Positions 8,653 through 16,866 of a stretch of 41,998 nucleotides of DNA are shown here, in pieces. Position 1 is the first letter of the stretch, and the number at the start of each line of letters is the position of its first letter. The notes under the pieces are model-generated. The model was not told the DNA's origin. It ran no database searches and saw nothing but the letters and a program-made list of their open reading frames with translations. The stretch comes from Casp-actino8 sp001510335 (GTDB lineage Bacteria; Actinomycetota; Acidimicrobiia; Acidimicrobiales; Ilumatobacteraceae): NCBI GenBank assembly GCA_027729635.1, contig JAQCEM010000019.1:1-41998 (forward strand), written 5' to 3'. A program made the translations under genes and the position numbers.

Positions 8653-9462
8653 CTAGGCGTCGGGTATGGCGCGATTACTGGCGCGTGTGGTTGATCGAGC
8701 GGTGCGACGTCGGCGGGCAATGATGACGAGCAAAATCAAGATACCGATGATGATGAGCCAGAGACCAAGTATGTAGCCAACGACTTTGGCGAGTATTTGC
8801 CAGAAGCCACCATCAACTTTTGATTCGGCAGTTCCGATGACAACTGCAACTGCGGTGCCATCGTTGGGTGCAGTCCAGATGACTCCGCCTTCGGCTTCGG
8901 TGCCCGTGCTCTTTTTGGTGTCGCCAGGTAGGCGCGCAACGAGCGTGACACCAACTGATTGCGTGGGATCAACACCAAGTTTTTCGGCGGTTGCTGCCCA
9001 CGGCGCAGCATCAATGGTTGCGCTCAGGGTGGGGTCGCTGAAAGCTTCGATGCCGCCGACGAATTGCAGGGTCGCATCAAGAGTTGTGCTCACGGTGCGA
9101 CCATCAACGGTGCGTTTGAGTTCGGGGTTCAGCAATGGGCCATTGGGTCCGCTGATCTGGCGCATGGCTGTAGTTGCTTCGGCGGGGGACTCGAATGCAT
9201 AACGCAAGATGACGCGCAGACCACCACTATTGATTTGGGTGGGACCTTTGATAACCCAACCACTTGAGATGAGGTCGTCGATACGCAGGTCTTCGGCAAG
9301 GCCCGGAACAAGGGTGACGGCTTCGGCATCGAGGTCGACAGTAACCGCGATATTGCCAGCGCCGGTGTCGTCGGCCGTGACATCGATGCGAACGTCGACG
9401 CGGCAGGCCGAAAGGAGAAAGATAAGTGCGCCGACGAGGGGAAGCAGGCGACGAAGAGGCAC
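8653..9462 (-). CDS. LppM-like lipoprotein with C-terminal membrane segment
   Basis: A 269-residue envelope protein. Residues 1-20 form a lipoprotein signal ending in LLSAC, so C20 should be acylated. The body (residues 21-215) has the beta-rich look of the mycobacterial LppM domain: RVDVRIDVTADDTGAGNIAV and a later SDPTLSATIDAAP. Residues ~225-250 (VVGYILGLWLIIIGILILLV) form a membrane helix, followed by an Arg-rich tail (ARRRRTARS). LppM affects phosphatidyl-inositol mannosides and phagosome behaviour in M. tuberculosis; the role here is unknown. The GTG start has no Shine-Dalgarno, but TATCCT lies 7 bases before it, consistent with a leaderless mRNA. Confidence 0.82.
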   Translation of the reverse strand: MPLRRLLPLVGALIFLLSACRVDVRIDVTADDTGAGNIAVTVDLDAEAVTLVPGLAEDLRIDDLISSGWVIKGPTQINSGGLRVILRYAFESPAEATTAMRQISGPNGPLLNPELKRTVDGRTVSTTLDATLQFVGGIEAFSDPTLSATIDAAPWAATAEKLGVDPTQSVGVTLVARLPGDTKKSTGTEAEGGVIWTAPNDGTAVAVVIGTAESKVDGGFWQILAKVVGYILGLWLIIIGILILLVIIARRRRTARSTTRASNRAIPDA

Positions 9463-9469
9463 GATGTAG

Positions 9470-9475
9470 AGGATA
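9470..9475 (-). promoter_or_regulatory. -10 hexamer of the LppM-like gene (leaderless)
   Basis: TATCCT on the minus strand, followed by 7 bases and the GTG at 9462. This spacing would put the transcription start at or next to the start codon. Confidence 0.5.
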
Positions 9476-9529
9476 GTTGCTGGTAAGGCGGGGTGCGGGG
9501 TGGGCGAAAGCTAAGAGCTGTGATGTGAT

Positions 9530-9760
9530 CTAGCGGAGCCAGGTAACGAGACTCACCATGAGGGCATTGACGGTGAACAAGAAGGAAACCATGGTCAAGG
9601 TGTGGGCACGGAACGCCGTTTGCATTTTCGATTCGGCCTCCGCAAATTTCACGTCAACTTTGGAAAAGCCAGCCTGGACTTCGGCAAAGCGGGAATTCAT
9701 TTCGGTGCGGAAGTTGGGAAACTCGGTGCGCATGTCGGTACGTACGTCGGCGAACTGCAC
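9530..9760 (-). CDS. small coiled-coil protein with C-terminal membrane helix, 5' end apparently frameshifted
   Basis: As it stands this frame encodes 76 residues from a GTG. Residues 1-50 carry repeated F-x2-V/F-R-T-E units (ADVRTDMRTEF, FRTEMNSRFAEV), a coiled coil, and residues ~53-76 (TMVSFLFTVNALMVSLVTWL) form one membrane helix. The same repeat pattern continues upstream of the GTG in this frame (FANFRTEVAVQ) until TAA at 9796-9794. A strong ribosome binding site GAGGAAGGG and ATG (9812) lie further upstream in another frame and read MTLDEISRFR-stop. Joining the two frames with a single-base change near 9785 would give a ~93-residue protein with a proper start. Real mutation, sequencing error or programmed frameshift cannot be separated here. 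Function unknown. Confidence 0.6.
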   Translation of the reverse strand: MQFADVRTDMRTEFPNFRTEMNSRFAEVQAGFSKVDVKFAEAESKMQTAFRAHTLTMVSFLFTVNALMVSLVTWLR

Positions 9761-9779
9761 GGCGACTTCAGTTCGGAAA

Positions 9780-9812
9780 TTAGCGAAACCGACTTATTTC
9801 ATCAAGAGTCAT
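9780..9812 (-). other. probable original 5' end of the small coiled-coil gene (frame-shifted fragment)
   Basis: ATG at 9812 preceded by GAGGAAGGG at good spacing; it encodes MTLDEISRFR and stops at 9780. A +1 shift near the TTT-CGC codons joins it to the downstream frame, whose next residues ANFRTE continue the coiled-coil pattern. Confidence 0.5.
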
Positions 9813-9893
9813 TGCCCTTCCTCATTTATTTCAAGGCGCAATAACTCAAAGTCATTACCGGCCACCACAACTGTTGGAAAGACACACCTATGT

Positions 9894-9912
9894 ACGGCGA
9901 ACTTGTCGCCGT
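9894..9912 (-). terminator. hairpin downstream of clpC
   Basis: ACGGCGA (minus strand) pairs with TCGCCGT around a 5-base loop, starting 7 bases after the clpC stop. No clean U-tract follows, so it may be a U-less terminator or only a stabilising 3' hairpin. Confidence 0.45.
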
Positions 9913-9918
9913 CTTACA

Positions 9919-12495
9919 TCACTCGGGGTCAGAGTCGGGAGTGGTGGTTGATCCACCATCGCCAACACCAGCGAGCTCAATCGCGGCCGGAGGCTGGAAA
10001 CCTTCGACTGCCTTAAAGCCCAACTGCTTTTCACCGGGACGCTCGGGATCGTCTTCAACGTCAACGACAATGATCTCGCCGGCAGTGAACTGCTTGTACA
10101 AGATCTTCTCGCTGAGCGCATCTTCGATGAGTCGCTGAATGGCACGACGCAACGGACGTGCACCCAACTGCGGGTCGTAACCCTTGTCGGCCAAGTGTTC
10201 TTTGGCAGCAACAGTGAGTTCGATACCAAGACCTTGGCTTTCGAGCTGACCAGCCAAGCGGACCAACATGAGATCGACCATCTGAATGACTTCGTCTTTG
10301 GCCAACTCGTGGAACACAATGACTTCGTCGACGCGGTTCAAGAACTCGGGACGGAAATGGTTCTTGAGCGAATCCATGACCTTGTCCTTCATGCGCGTGT
10401 AGCTCATGGCTTCGTCGATCTTGGTGAAACCAACATTGGCTTTACGCAAGTCGGCGGTTCCAAGGTTTGACGTCATGATGATCACGGTGTTGCGGAAGTC
10501 AACCGAACGACCCTGACTGTCGGTCAAGCGACCTTCTTCAAGAATCTGCAACAACGTATTGAATACGTCGGGGTGAGCCTTTTCGATTTCGTCGAACAAC
10601 ACCACGCTGAACGGCTTGCGTCGAACAGCCTCGGTAAGTTGGCCACCTTCTTCGTATCCGACATAACCGGGGGGCGAACCAACCAAACGGCTGACGGTGT
10701 GCTTCTCCATGTACTCAGACATGTCGAGTGTGATGAGCGACTTCTCGTCACCAAACAAGAACTCACTGAGTGTCTTGGCGAGTTCGGTTTTACCGACACC
10801 GGTGGGTCCGAGGAAAATGAATGAACCGCTCGGACGCTTCGGGTCTTTGAGACCAGCACGCGTACGACGAATGCTTTGCGAGACAGCCTTGATGGCATTC
10901 TCTTGACCGATGATGCGCTTGTGCAGTTCGCCTTCCATGTTGAGAAGCTTCTGTGTTTCGGCTTCGGTCAACTTGTAGACGGGAATACCGGTCCAGATGC
11001 TCAGCACTTCGGCGATGCACTCTTCGTCAACTTCGTCGAACAGATCGACACCACTGGCTTTAATTTCGGCTTCTTTCGCCGCCTTTTCAGCCTGGATGTT
11101 TTTCTCTTCGTCGCGCAGACGACTGGCTTCTTCATAGTTCTGATCTTCGACGGCCTTCTTCTTGGCCTCTTGCACTTCGGTCAGACGAGTTTCCATCTCT
11201 TTGAGATCGGGCGGGGTCTGCATGCGCTTGATGCGCAAACGACTACCGGCTTCGTCGATGAGATCGATGGCCTTGTCGGGAAGGTGACGATCGGCAATGT
11301 AACGGTCGGCCAAGTTGGCGGCTGCAACGAGTGCTTGATCGGTGATGGTGACACGGTGATGTGACTCGTACTTGTCGCGAACACCACGAAGAATTTCAAT
11401 GGTGTGGGCAACCGACGGCTCATCAACTTTGACGGGCTGGAAACGACGTTCGAGCGCAGCATCTTTTTCGAGGTGCTTACGGTATTCGTCGAGAGTGGTT
11501 GCACCGATGGTCTGCAGTTCACCACGAGCCAACATCGGCTTGAGAATGCTTGCAGCATCAATTGCGCCTTCAGCTGCACCAGCACCAACGAGCGTATGAA
11601 TTTCGTCGATGAACAAAATAATGTCGCCGCGGGTCTTGATTTCTTTGAGAACTTTCTTCAAGCGCTCTTCGAAGTCACCGCGGTAACGGCTGCCTGCAAC
11701 AAGCGAACCGAGGTCAAGCGTGTACAACTGCTTGTTGCGCAAAGTTTCGGGAACATCGTTGTTGACAATCTTTTGTGCAAGACCTTCAACGATTGCGGTC
11801 TTACCAACTCCAGGCTCACCGATGATGACCGGGTTGTTTTTGGTACGACGCGACAAGATTTGCATAACGCGTTCCATTTCGCGAGCACGACCGATGACTG
11901 GATCGAGCTTCTTCTCGCGAGCAAGCTGCGTGAGGTTGCGACCAAACTGATCAAGAATTTGGCTGTTGCCTTTTTCGCCGTCGTCGCCTTTGGAAGTACG
12001 TTCGCCGCCGGCTTCTTTGCCGCCGCCAGGTGCACCTTCGGTTTTGCCTTGCGGTCCCTGATAACCCGACAACAACTGAATGACTTGCTGACGCACACGA
12101 CTGAGGTCGGCGCCCAACTTCACGAGAACTTGTGCGGCAACTCCTTCGCCTTCGCGAATGAGACCCAACAAAATGTGTTCGGTGCCGATGTAGTTGTGAC
12201 CCAACTGCAGAGCTTCACGTAATGAAAGCTCGAGAACTTTTTTGGCGCGTGGTGTGAACGGAATATGACCCGATGGCGACGATCCGCCCTGACCAATGAT
12301 TTCTTCAACTTGCGCGCGTACTGCCTCGAGTGAGATACCCAAAGTTTCGAGTGCCTTCGCAGCAACACCTTCACCTTCGTGAATGAGACCGAGCAAGATG
12401 TGCTCGGTTCCGATGTAACTGTGATTGAGCAAACGAGCTTCTTCTTGGGCCAGCACAACAACTCGTCGGGCTCGGTCTGTGAAGCGTTCGAACAT
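9919..12495 (-). CDS. clpC: ATP-dependent Clp protease ATP-binding subunit ClpC
   Basis: An 858-residue AAA+ unfoldase that feeds proteins to ClpP. In order: two Clp N repeats (LLNHSYIGTEHILLGLI and LGHNYIGTEHILLGLI, residues ~1-145), first AAA+ module with Walker A GEPGVGKT (226-233) and ILFIDEIHTL, the UVR/middle domain (EVQEAKKKAVEDQNYEEASRL), second AAA+ module with GPTGVGKT and VVLFDEIEKAHPD, and a ClpB-type C-terminal domain. The linker at 145-175 is Gly/Lys-rich and looks disordered. The length and domain order match actinobacterial ClpC. GAAAGGCTAAGC precedes the ATG. I saw no clear ClgR, HrcA or HspR operator upstream, but a hairpin lies in the 5' leader. Confidence 0.97.
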   Translation of the reverse strand: MFERFTDRARRVVVLAQEEARLLNHSYIGTEHILLGLIHEGEGVAAKALETLGISLEAVRAQVEEIIGQGGSSPSGHIPFTPRAKKVLELSLREALQLGHNYIGTEHILLGLIREGEGVAAQVLVKLGADLSRVRQQVIQLLSGYQGPQGKTEGAPGGGKEAGGERTSKGDDGEKGNSQILDQFGRNLTQLAREKKLDPVIGRAREMERVMQILSRRTKNNPVIIGEPGVGKTAIVEGLAQKIVNNDVPETLRNKQLYTLDLGSLVAGSRYRGDFEERLKKVLKEIKTRGDIILFIDEIHTLVGAGAAEGAIDAASILKPMLARGELQTIGATTLDEYRKHLEKDAALERRFQPVKVDEPSVAHTIEILRGVRDKYESHHRVTITDQALVAAANLADRYIADRHLPDKAIDLIDEAGSRLRIKRMQTPPDLKEMETRLTEVQEAKKKAVEDQNYEEASRLRDEEKNIQAEKAAKEAEIKASGVDLFDEVDEECIAEVLSIWTGIPVYKLTEAETQKLLNMEGELHKRIIGQENAIKAVSQSIRRTRAGLKDPKRPSGSFIFLGPTGVGKTELAKTLSEFLFGDEKSLITLDMSEYMEKHTVSRLVGSPPGYVGYEEGGQLTEAVRRKPFSVVLFDEIEKAHPDVFNTLLQILEEGRLTDSQGRSVDFRNTVIIMTSNLGTADLRKANVGFTKIDEAMSYTRMKDKVMDSLKNHFRPEFLNRVDEVIVFHELAKDEVIQMVDLMLVRLAGQLESQGLGIELTVAAKEHLADKGYDPQLGARPLRRAIQRLIEDALSEKILYKQFTAGEIIVVDVEDDPERPGEKQLGFKAVEGFQPPAAIELAGVGDGGSTTTPDSDPE

Positions 12496-12511
12496 GCTTA
12501 GCCTTTCGTCG

Positions 12512-12537
12512 AAGTCAGAGGCTTAAAGTTCTGACTT
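12512..12537 (-). promoter_or_regulatory. inverted repeat in the clpC 5' leader
   Basis: AAGTCAGA (12512-12519) and TCTGACTT (12530-12537) form a perfect 8-base inverted repeat with a 10-base loop, 17 bases upstream of the clpC ATG and just before its ribosome binding site. It could be an operator or a leader hairpin. Confidence 0.35.
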
Positions 12538-12598
12538 GAAACTCACTCTATCTGTGGGGGGTGGGGTGAAGAGGTGGCTGAGCACACCAAAAAATGTG

Positions 12599-12624
12599 TG
12601 AGACATGACTCATTGACTGTCTCA
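12599..12624. promoter_or_regulatory. inverted repeat between clpC and the alkylsulfatase-like gene
   Basis: TGAGACA (12599-12605) and TGTCTCA (12618-12624) form a 7-base inverted repeat with a 12-base spacer in the 208-base divergent gap. It does not match an operator I know. The rest of the gap contains only the -10-like hexamer near 12692. Confidence 0.3.
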
Positions 12625-12691
12625 GAAAATCCGGAAAAATGAGGATAAAACGAAACTTTGTTGGGGAGATTCATCAGGGCTAGAAACGATC

Positions 12692-12697
12692 TAAAGT
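12692..12697 (+). promoter_or_regulatory. -10 hexamer of the alkylsulfatase-like gene (leaderless)
   Basis: TAAAGT followed by GCGGAG and the GTG at 12704. The six-base gap predicts transcription starting at the start codon. GCGGAG touches the start codon directly, too close to act as a Shine-Dalgarno. Confidence 0.45.
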
Positions 12698-12703
12698 GCG
12701 GAG

Positions 12704-14461
12704 GTGACACAAACCACGCGCGGTAATTTTCAACGATCTTTTGCTATTGATGATTCGCAAACGATCACACTTCCGGGCGGGCAAATGACCCACGTGAAAC
12801 ATGCTGAACAATCCGAGATTTTGCGGCGACATTTTTATGAAGTTCGTCAAGGTGTGTGGACACTGGTCGGAAACGGGCTGTCGAATCAGACCTTTGTGGA
12901 AGGCCCCGAGGGCATAATCGCCATTGATACGGGCGAATCGACCGAAGAAATGCGTGAAGCAATCGTCGAATTACGCCAGGTGACCGATCGGCCGATTGTG
13001 GCCGTGCTTTACACCCACTTTCACTATGTGGGCGGGACCGAGGCGCTCTTCGAAGACCGAGCTACGCAGGGGATTTCCGACCCCCGAGGTATCCATATAT
13101 ATGGCCACGAAAAGGTTGCCTACAACCGCAGTCGCACCGCGACCGAGATAGCGACGGCCTACGGCAGAGGGCTTGTTGAGCAATTTGCCCTGATGTTGCC
13201 CCCACATGGCCCCGATGGGCTGGTCAACGTGGGGCTCGGGCACTTCTATCGCAACCCTGCCCATGCCCCGTTTACCTCGGTTTTTGTGCCCCCGACCAGG
13301 ACTTTTGCCGATTCAGCCACCCTAGAGGTCGCCGGATTGACCATCGAGGTGACCCACGCCCCCTCCGATGCCGACGATTCGGTGACTTTTTGGTTCGAAA
13401 GTTTGGGTGTGGCCGTGCACAACCTGGTCTGGCCGGTGCTTTTCAACATTTTCGCTATTCGAGGCGAGGAATACCGTGACCCGCAGGTGCTCATCCGCGG
13501 GGTTGACCACCTGCTGTCGCTCAAGGCCGAACACCTGGTGGCCACCCATGGCCCGCCGATGTCGGGATCAACTGAGATTGCCGACCGAGTCACGAAGTAT
13601 CGCGACGCCATTCAGTTCATCTGGGATCAGTCGGTGCGATTTATCAATAAGGGTTTCACGGCGGCCGATGTGGGGCACTTGGTGAATCTGCCGCCCGAAT
13701 GCGACGACGACTTCATCACGGCCGAACGTTACGGCGTGGCCGAACATCACGCCCGCCAGATTCGTAACGGACTATTTGGTTGGTTCGATGGCGATGAGTC
13801 GCAACTGTTTCCGTTGCCCAGTGACGAACGTTCGCGCCGCATGATCGACGGTTTTGGTGGACGCGAAAAGGTTCGTGCATTGGCACGTGATGCTTTAAGT
13901 ACCAACGATGTTCGCTGGGCGACCGAGTTGTCGACATGGCTGGTGCGCTCAAGCGCTGTTGGTGAGATCGCTGATCAAGTAGATCGACAGTTACTCGCTG
14001 ATTGCTTGCGCATCATTGGTCAACGCACAACTGCCGCCAACATTCGCGTGTGGTGTTTAACGCGGGCTTTGTCACTCGAAGGAAAAGTAGATGCATCGCG
14101 TTTGTATCAACATCGCTTTAACCGTAGACAAGTGCTGTCGTCACCGATTGAAAGTTCGGTGCATATTTTGCGTGTGCTTGTTGATAGTGAACGGGCTCAC
14201 TTAATCAATACACACATCGCTTTTGACTTTGGTGTTCGTGGAACCACTGGACTGCATATTCGCAACAGTGTCGCCTGTGCAACAAATGGTTCGGGAGCGG
14301 CACACATTGTCACATGCAGCCTTGAAACATGGGCCGATCTATTGACGGGCAAATTGCAGTTGTCGTCGGCTATTGATGACGGACAATTTGTGGTGGCAGG
14401 TGACGTTGTAACAGTAAAGACTGCGCTAGCAATCTTTGAAGTAGAAGGATTTCGTTCGTGA
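12704..14461 (+). CDS. alkylsulfatase-like metallo-beta-lactamase-fold protein
   Basis: A 585-residue protein with the domain order of SdsA1-type linear alkylsulfatases: metallo-beta-lactamase fold (~45-300), helical dimerisation domain (YRDAIQFIWDQ, INKGFTAADVGHLVNLPP, IRNGLFGWFDGDES, ~310-420), and a C-terminal SCP2-like domain (~460-585). FAIRGEEYRDP and ATHGPPMSG match family landmarks. The metal motif T-H-x-H-x-D-H-x-G-G is shortened to T104-H-F-H-Y-V-G-G111, so the Asp and third His are missing at this site. Canonical enzymes hydrolyse sulfate esters of alkyl chains. It overlaps the next gene, an arylsulfatase, as GTGA, so the pair is co-translated. Base composition drops in the second half of the gene. 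Confidence 0.82.
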   Translation: MTQTTRGNFQRSFAIDDSQTITLPGGQMTHVKHAEQSEILRRHFYEVRQGVWTLVGNGLSNQTFVEGPEGIIAIDTGESTEEMREAIVELRQVTDRPIVAVLYTHFHYVGGTEALFEDRATQGISDPRGIHIYGHEKVAYNRSRTATEIATAYGRGLVEQFALMLPPHGPDGLVNVGLGHFYRNPAHAPFTSVFVPPTRTFADSATLEVAGLTIEVTHAPSDADDSVTFWFESLGVAVHNLVWPVLFNIFAIRGEEYRDPQVLIRGVDHLLSLKAEHLVATHGPPMSGSTEIADRVTKYRDAIQFIWDQSVRFINKGFTAADVGHLVNLPPECDDDFITAERYGVAEHHARQIRNGLFGWFDGDESQLFPLPSDERSRRMIDGFGGREKVRALARDALSTNDVRWATELSTWLVRSSAVGEIADQVDRQLLADCLRIIGQRTTAANIRVWCLTRALSLEGKVDASRLYQHRFNRRQVLSSPIESSVHILRVLVDSERAHLINTHIAFDFGVRGTTGLHIRNSVACATNGSGAAHIVTCSLETWADLLTGKLQLSSAIDDGQFVVAGDVVTVKTALAIFEVEGFRS

Positions 14462-16788
14462 CGACGTCGTTACCGCGCGCCACGAAACCGTTCGCAGGAA
14501 AAATTGGACGGTTGACTCCCGACTCTGAGGGTGCGCCAATTCCGCAAGTGAAGGCACCAACTGATGCTCCAAATATTTTGGTGATCATTCTTGATGATGT
14601 GGGCTTTGGGTCGTTCGGAACTTTCGGTGGACCAGTACCCACACCAGGACTTGATCTGGTTGCACAAAAAGGTTTGCGTTACAACCGCTTTCATACCACT
14701 GCACTGTGTTCGCCCACTCGCGCTGCATTGTTGACCGGACGCAATCATCACGCAGTGCACATGGGTGGCATTCCCGAAATGGCCAATGGCTTTCCGGGTT
14801 ACGACACGATCATTCCTCCCGAAGCAGCAACGGTTGCCCAAGTGTTGCGCCTGAACGGTTATGCCACCGGATGTTTTGGAAAGTGGCACATCACACCTAT
14901 GTGGGAACTGGGTCCAGGTGGTCCATTTGATCGCTGGCCAACCGGAATGGGCTTCGATCGCTTCTACGGAATTCTTGGTGCCGAGTCATCGCAATATGAA
15001 CCACCGGTGTACGACCAAACCACGCCGGTGTCGCCACACCTTGGTCGTGAGAACTATCACCTCACCGAAGATCTAATTGATCAGACCATTAACTGGATTG
15101 ATCGTGTGAGCGTGTCGTCACCAGGAAAACCGTTCTTTTGTTATTTGCCAACGCCAGCAGTGCATGCACCGCATCACGCGCCACGTGAATGGATCGACAA
15201 ATTTGCTGGACAATTTGATGCAGGTTGGGATGCACTGCGGGCCGAGATTTTCCAACGTCAGATTGAGCTAAGCGTCATTCCAGCCGACACCGAGTTAACT
15301 CCGCGGCCCGAAGAAATGATGTCGTGGGATGAATACCCCGACCGCTATAAGCCAGTCGCAAGTCGACTTATGGAAGCCTTCGCCGGCTTTTTGGCGCACA
15401 CCGATCATCACATTCATCGTCTGCTCACGTCACTTGAAGAGCGCGGCATGTTGGACAACACACTGGTGTTCTACATCACCGGTGATAACGGTGCGTCTGG
15501 CGAAGGAACATTGCATGGCGCATGGAGTGCACCATCATTCCAAAATGGTCGACCTGAAGACCCCGAGTGGTTACTGGAACACATGGATGATTTCGGTAGC
15601 GCTGATTGCGAAAACCATTACAACTATCCGTGGGCATGGGCACTTGATTCGCCATTTCAGTGGATGAAACAAGTTGCATCGCACTTTGGCGGAACACGAA
15701 ACGCGATGGCGGTGTCGTGGCCAAAGGGCATCACCGACGCTGGTGGATTGCGCACGCAGTTTCACCATGTCGTTGATATCGCTCCGACTATCTATGAAGC
15801 GTGCGGCATCACGCATCCGAGCAGCGTGAACGGCATTGAACAGATGGAAGTTCACGGGACATCAATGGCCTACACATTTGATGATGCCGATGTTGCCGAT
15901 CGTCACGAAACGCAATACTTCGAGATGATGGGCAATCGTGGTGTGTATCACTGCGGTTGGATGGCCTCGTGTTACCACGGTCGCCCACCGTGGATTCGTT
16001 GGCAAGGTATGCCCTTTGATGGTGAGCAAGAGCGTTGGGAGTTGTACGACTTACGCACCGACTTCTCGCAAGCGGTTGATGTTGCCGCGCAATATCCCGA
16101 AAAGTTGGCCGAGTTGATGGAGGTCTTCGATCGCGAGGCTCGATACAACAGTGTGTATCCGATGCGTGACCCAGGTTCGGGTTCGCAACTTGTTGCACCG
16201 GTGCCATCAAGTTTGGGTGATCTCACCAAGATGACATACACCTCGGCGCACACGCGCATGCCCGAGTCCAACGTGGTAAATGTCAAGAACACATCGTGGC
16301 GGATGACTGCAGTCGTAGAGATTGGTGAAGGTGCACAAGGTGTGATCGCGTGTCAGGGCGGCAATATGGCGGGCTGGTCGTTGTACCTATCTGAAGTTGG
16401 TGTGCCGACTTTCCATTACAACTGGTTTGGCCATCAGCACACATCGGTCGCCGCTCCGACCGCACTCACAGCGGGGCGCCACGAGATTGACATGCTGTTT
16501 GCGTACGACGGTGGCTTTGCCTCAGGTGGCGATGTGGCGTTGTCGGTTGATGGTGTGCTGGTCGCTGAGGGTCATGTGCCCAACACGGTGCCAGTGATCT
16601 TTTCGATGAGTGGTGAAACTTTTGATGTGGGTGTTGATACCGGCGCACCAGTTGGTCCGTACCCACACCAGTTTGAATTCACTGGCAAGATCATCGGCGT
16701 GACTATTGAACGTCTGGGTGAGCGACCCGAAGCAGTGCTTCAGGCCATGCGTGATGGACAGGTCAGGGCGAGCATTGCCTCGCAGTGA
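14458..16788 (+). CDS. arylsulfatase (formylglycine-type sulfatase)
   Basis: A 776-residue type I sulfatase. ILDDVGFGSFG carries the metal-binding Asp pair D46-D47; C84-S-P-T-R88 followed by AALLTGR is the full sulfatase signature, with C84 to be converted to formylglycine. GKWHITP and ITGDNGASGEG supply further active-site residues. After ~residue 590 a beta-rich region, including a HQHTSVAAPTALTAGRHEIDML stretch split by turns, resembles a lectin/LamG-like extension. No signal peptide is visible, so the enzyme may be cytoplasmic. The converting enzyme (FGE or anaerobic maturase) is not in the window. GTG overlaps the alkylsulfatase-like stop by 4 bases; the two form one sulfate-ester unit. 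Confidence 0.93.
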   Translation: MTTSLPRATKPFAGKIGRLTPDSEGAPIPQVKAPTDAPNILVIILDDVGFGSFGTFGGPVPTPGLDLVAQKGLRYNRFHTTALCSPTRAALLTGRNHHAVHMGGIPEMANGFPGYDTIIPPEAATVAQVLRLNGYATGCFGKWHITPMWELGPGGPFDRWPTGMGFDRFYGILGAESSQYEPPVYDQTTPVSPHLGRENYHLTEDLIDQTINWIDRVSVSSPGKPFFCYLPTPAVHAPHHAPREWIDKFAGQFDAGWDALRAEIFQRQIELSVIPADTELTPRPEEMMSWDEYPDRYKPVASRLMEAFAGFLAHTDHHIHRLLTSLEERGMLDNTLVFYITGDNGASGEGTLHGAWSAPSFQNGRPEDPEWLLEHMDDFGSADCENHYNYPWAWALDSPFQWMKQVASHFGGTRNAMAVSWPKGITDAGGLRTQFHHVVDIAPTIYEACGITHPSSVNGIEQMEVHGTSMAYTFDDADVADRHETQYFEMMGNRGVYHCGWMASCYHGRPPWIRWQGMPFDGEQERWELYDLRTDFSQAVDVAAQYPEKLAELMEVFDREARYNSVYPMRDPGSGSQLVAPVPSSLGDLTKMTYTSAHTRMPESNVVNVKNTSWRMTAVVEIGEGAQGVIACQGGNMAGWSLYLSEVGVPTFHYNWFGHQHTSVAAPTALTAGRHEIDMLFAYDGGFASGGDVALSVDGVLVAEGHVPNTVPVIFSMSGETFDVGVDTGAPVGPYPHQFEFTGKIIGVTIERLGERPEAVLQAMRDGQVRASIASQ

Positions 16789-16854
16789 TCTGCTGTAACC
16801 GTTGACACGCCGAAATCATTGGCTCCGACTTAGGGTGCTTGTGAAAATGTGGTA

Positions 16855-16860
16855 TAGCCT
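16855..16860 (+). promoter_or_regulatory. -10 hexamer of the polyprenyl synthase gene (leaderless)
   Basis: TAGCCT followed by GCACAC and the GTG at 16867. No Shine-Dalgarno is present in this 78-base gap. Confidence 0.5.
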
Positions 16861-16866
16861 GCACAC

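Noticed and set aside
8786..9202. Plus-strand open frame opposite the LppM-like gene
   Set aside because: Antisense shadow; the minus strand has a signal peptide, lipobox and membrane helix.
11404..12222. Long open frame on the plus strand opposite clpC (272 codons)
   Set aside because: It lies wholly antisense to the highly conserved ClpC, has no ribosome binding site or recognisable domain, and is a codon-bias shadow.
12496..12703. ClgR, CIRCE or HAIR operator upstream of clpC
   Set aside because: I compared the gap with the usual patterns; only partial half sites (such as CTTGAAACTCACTC) appear.
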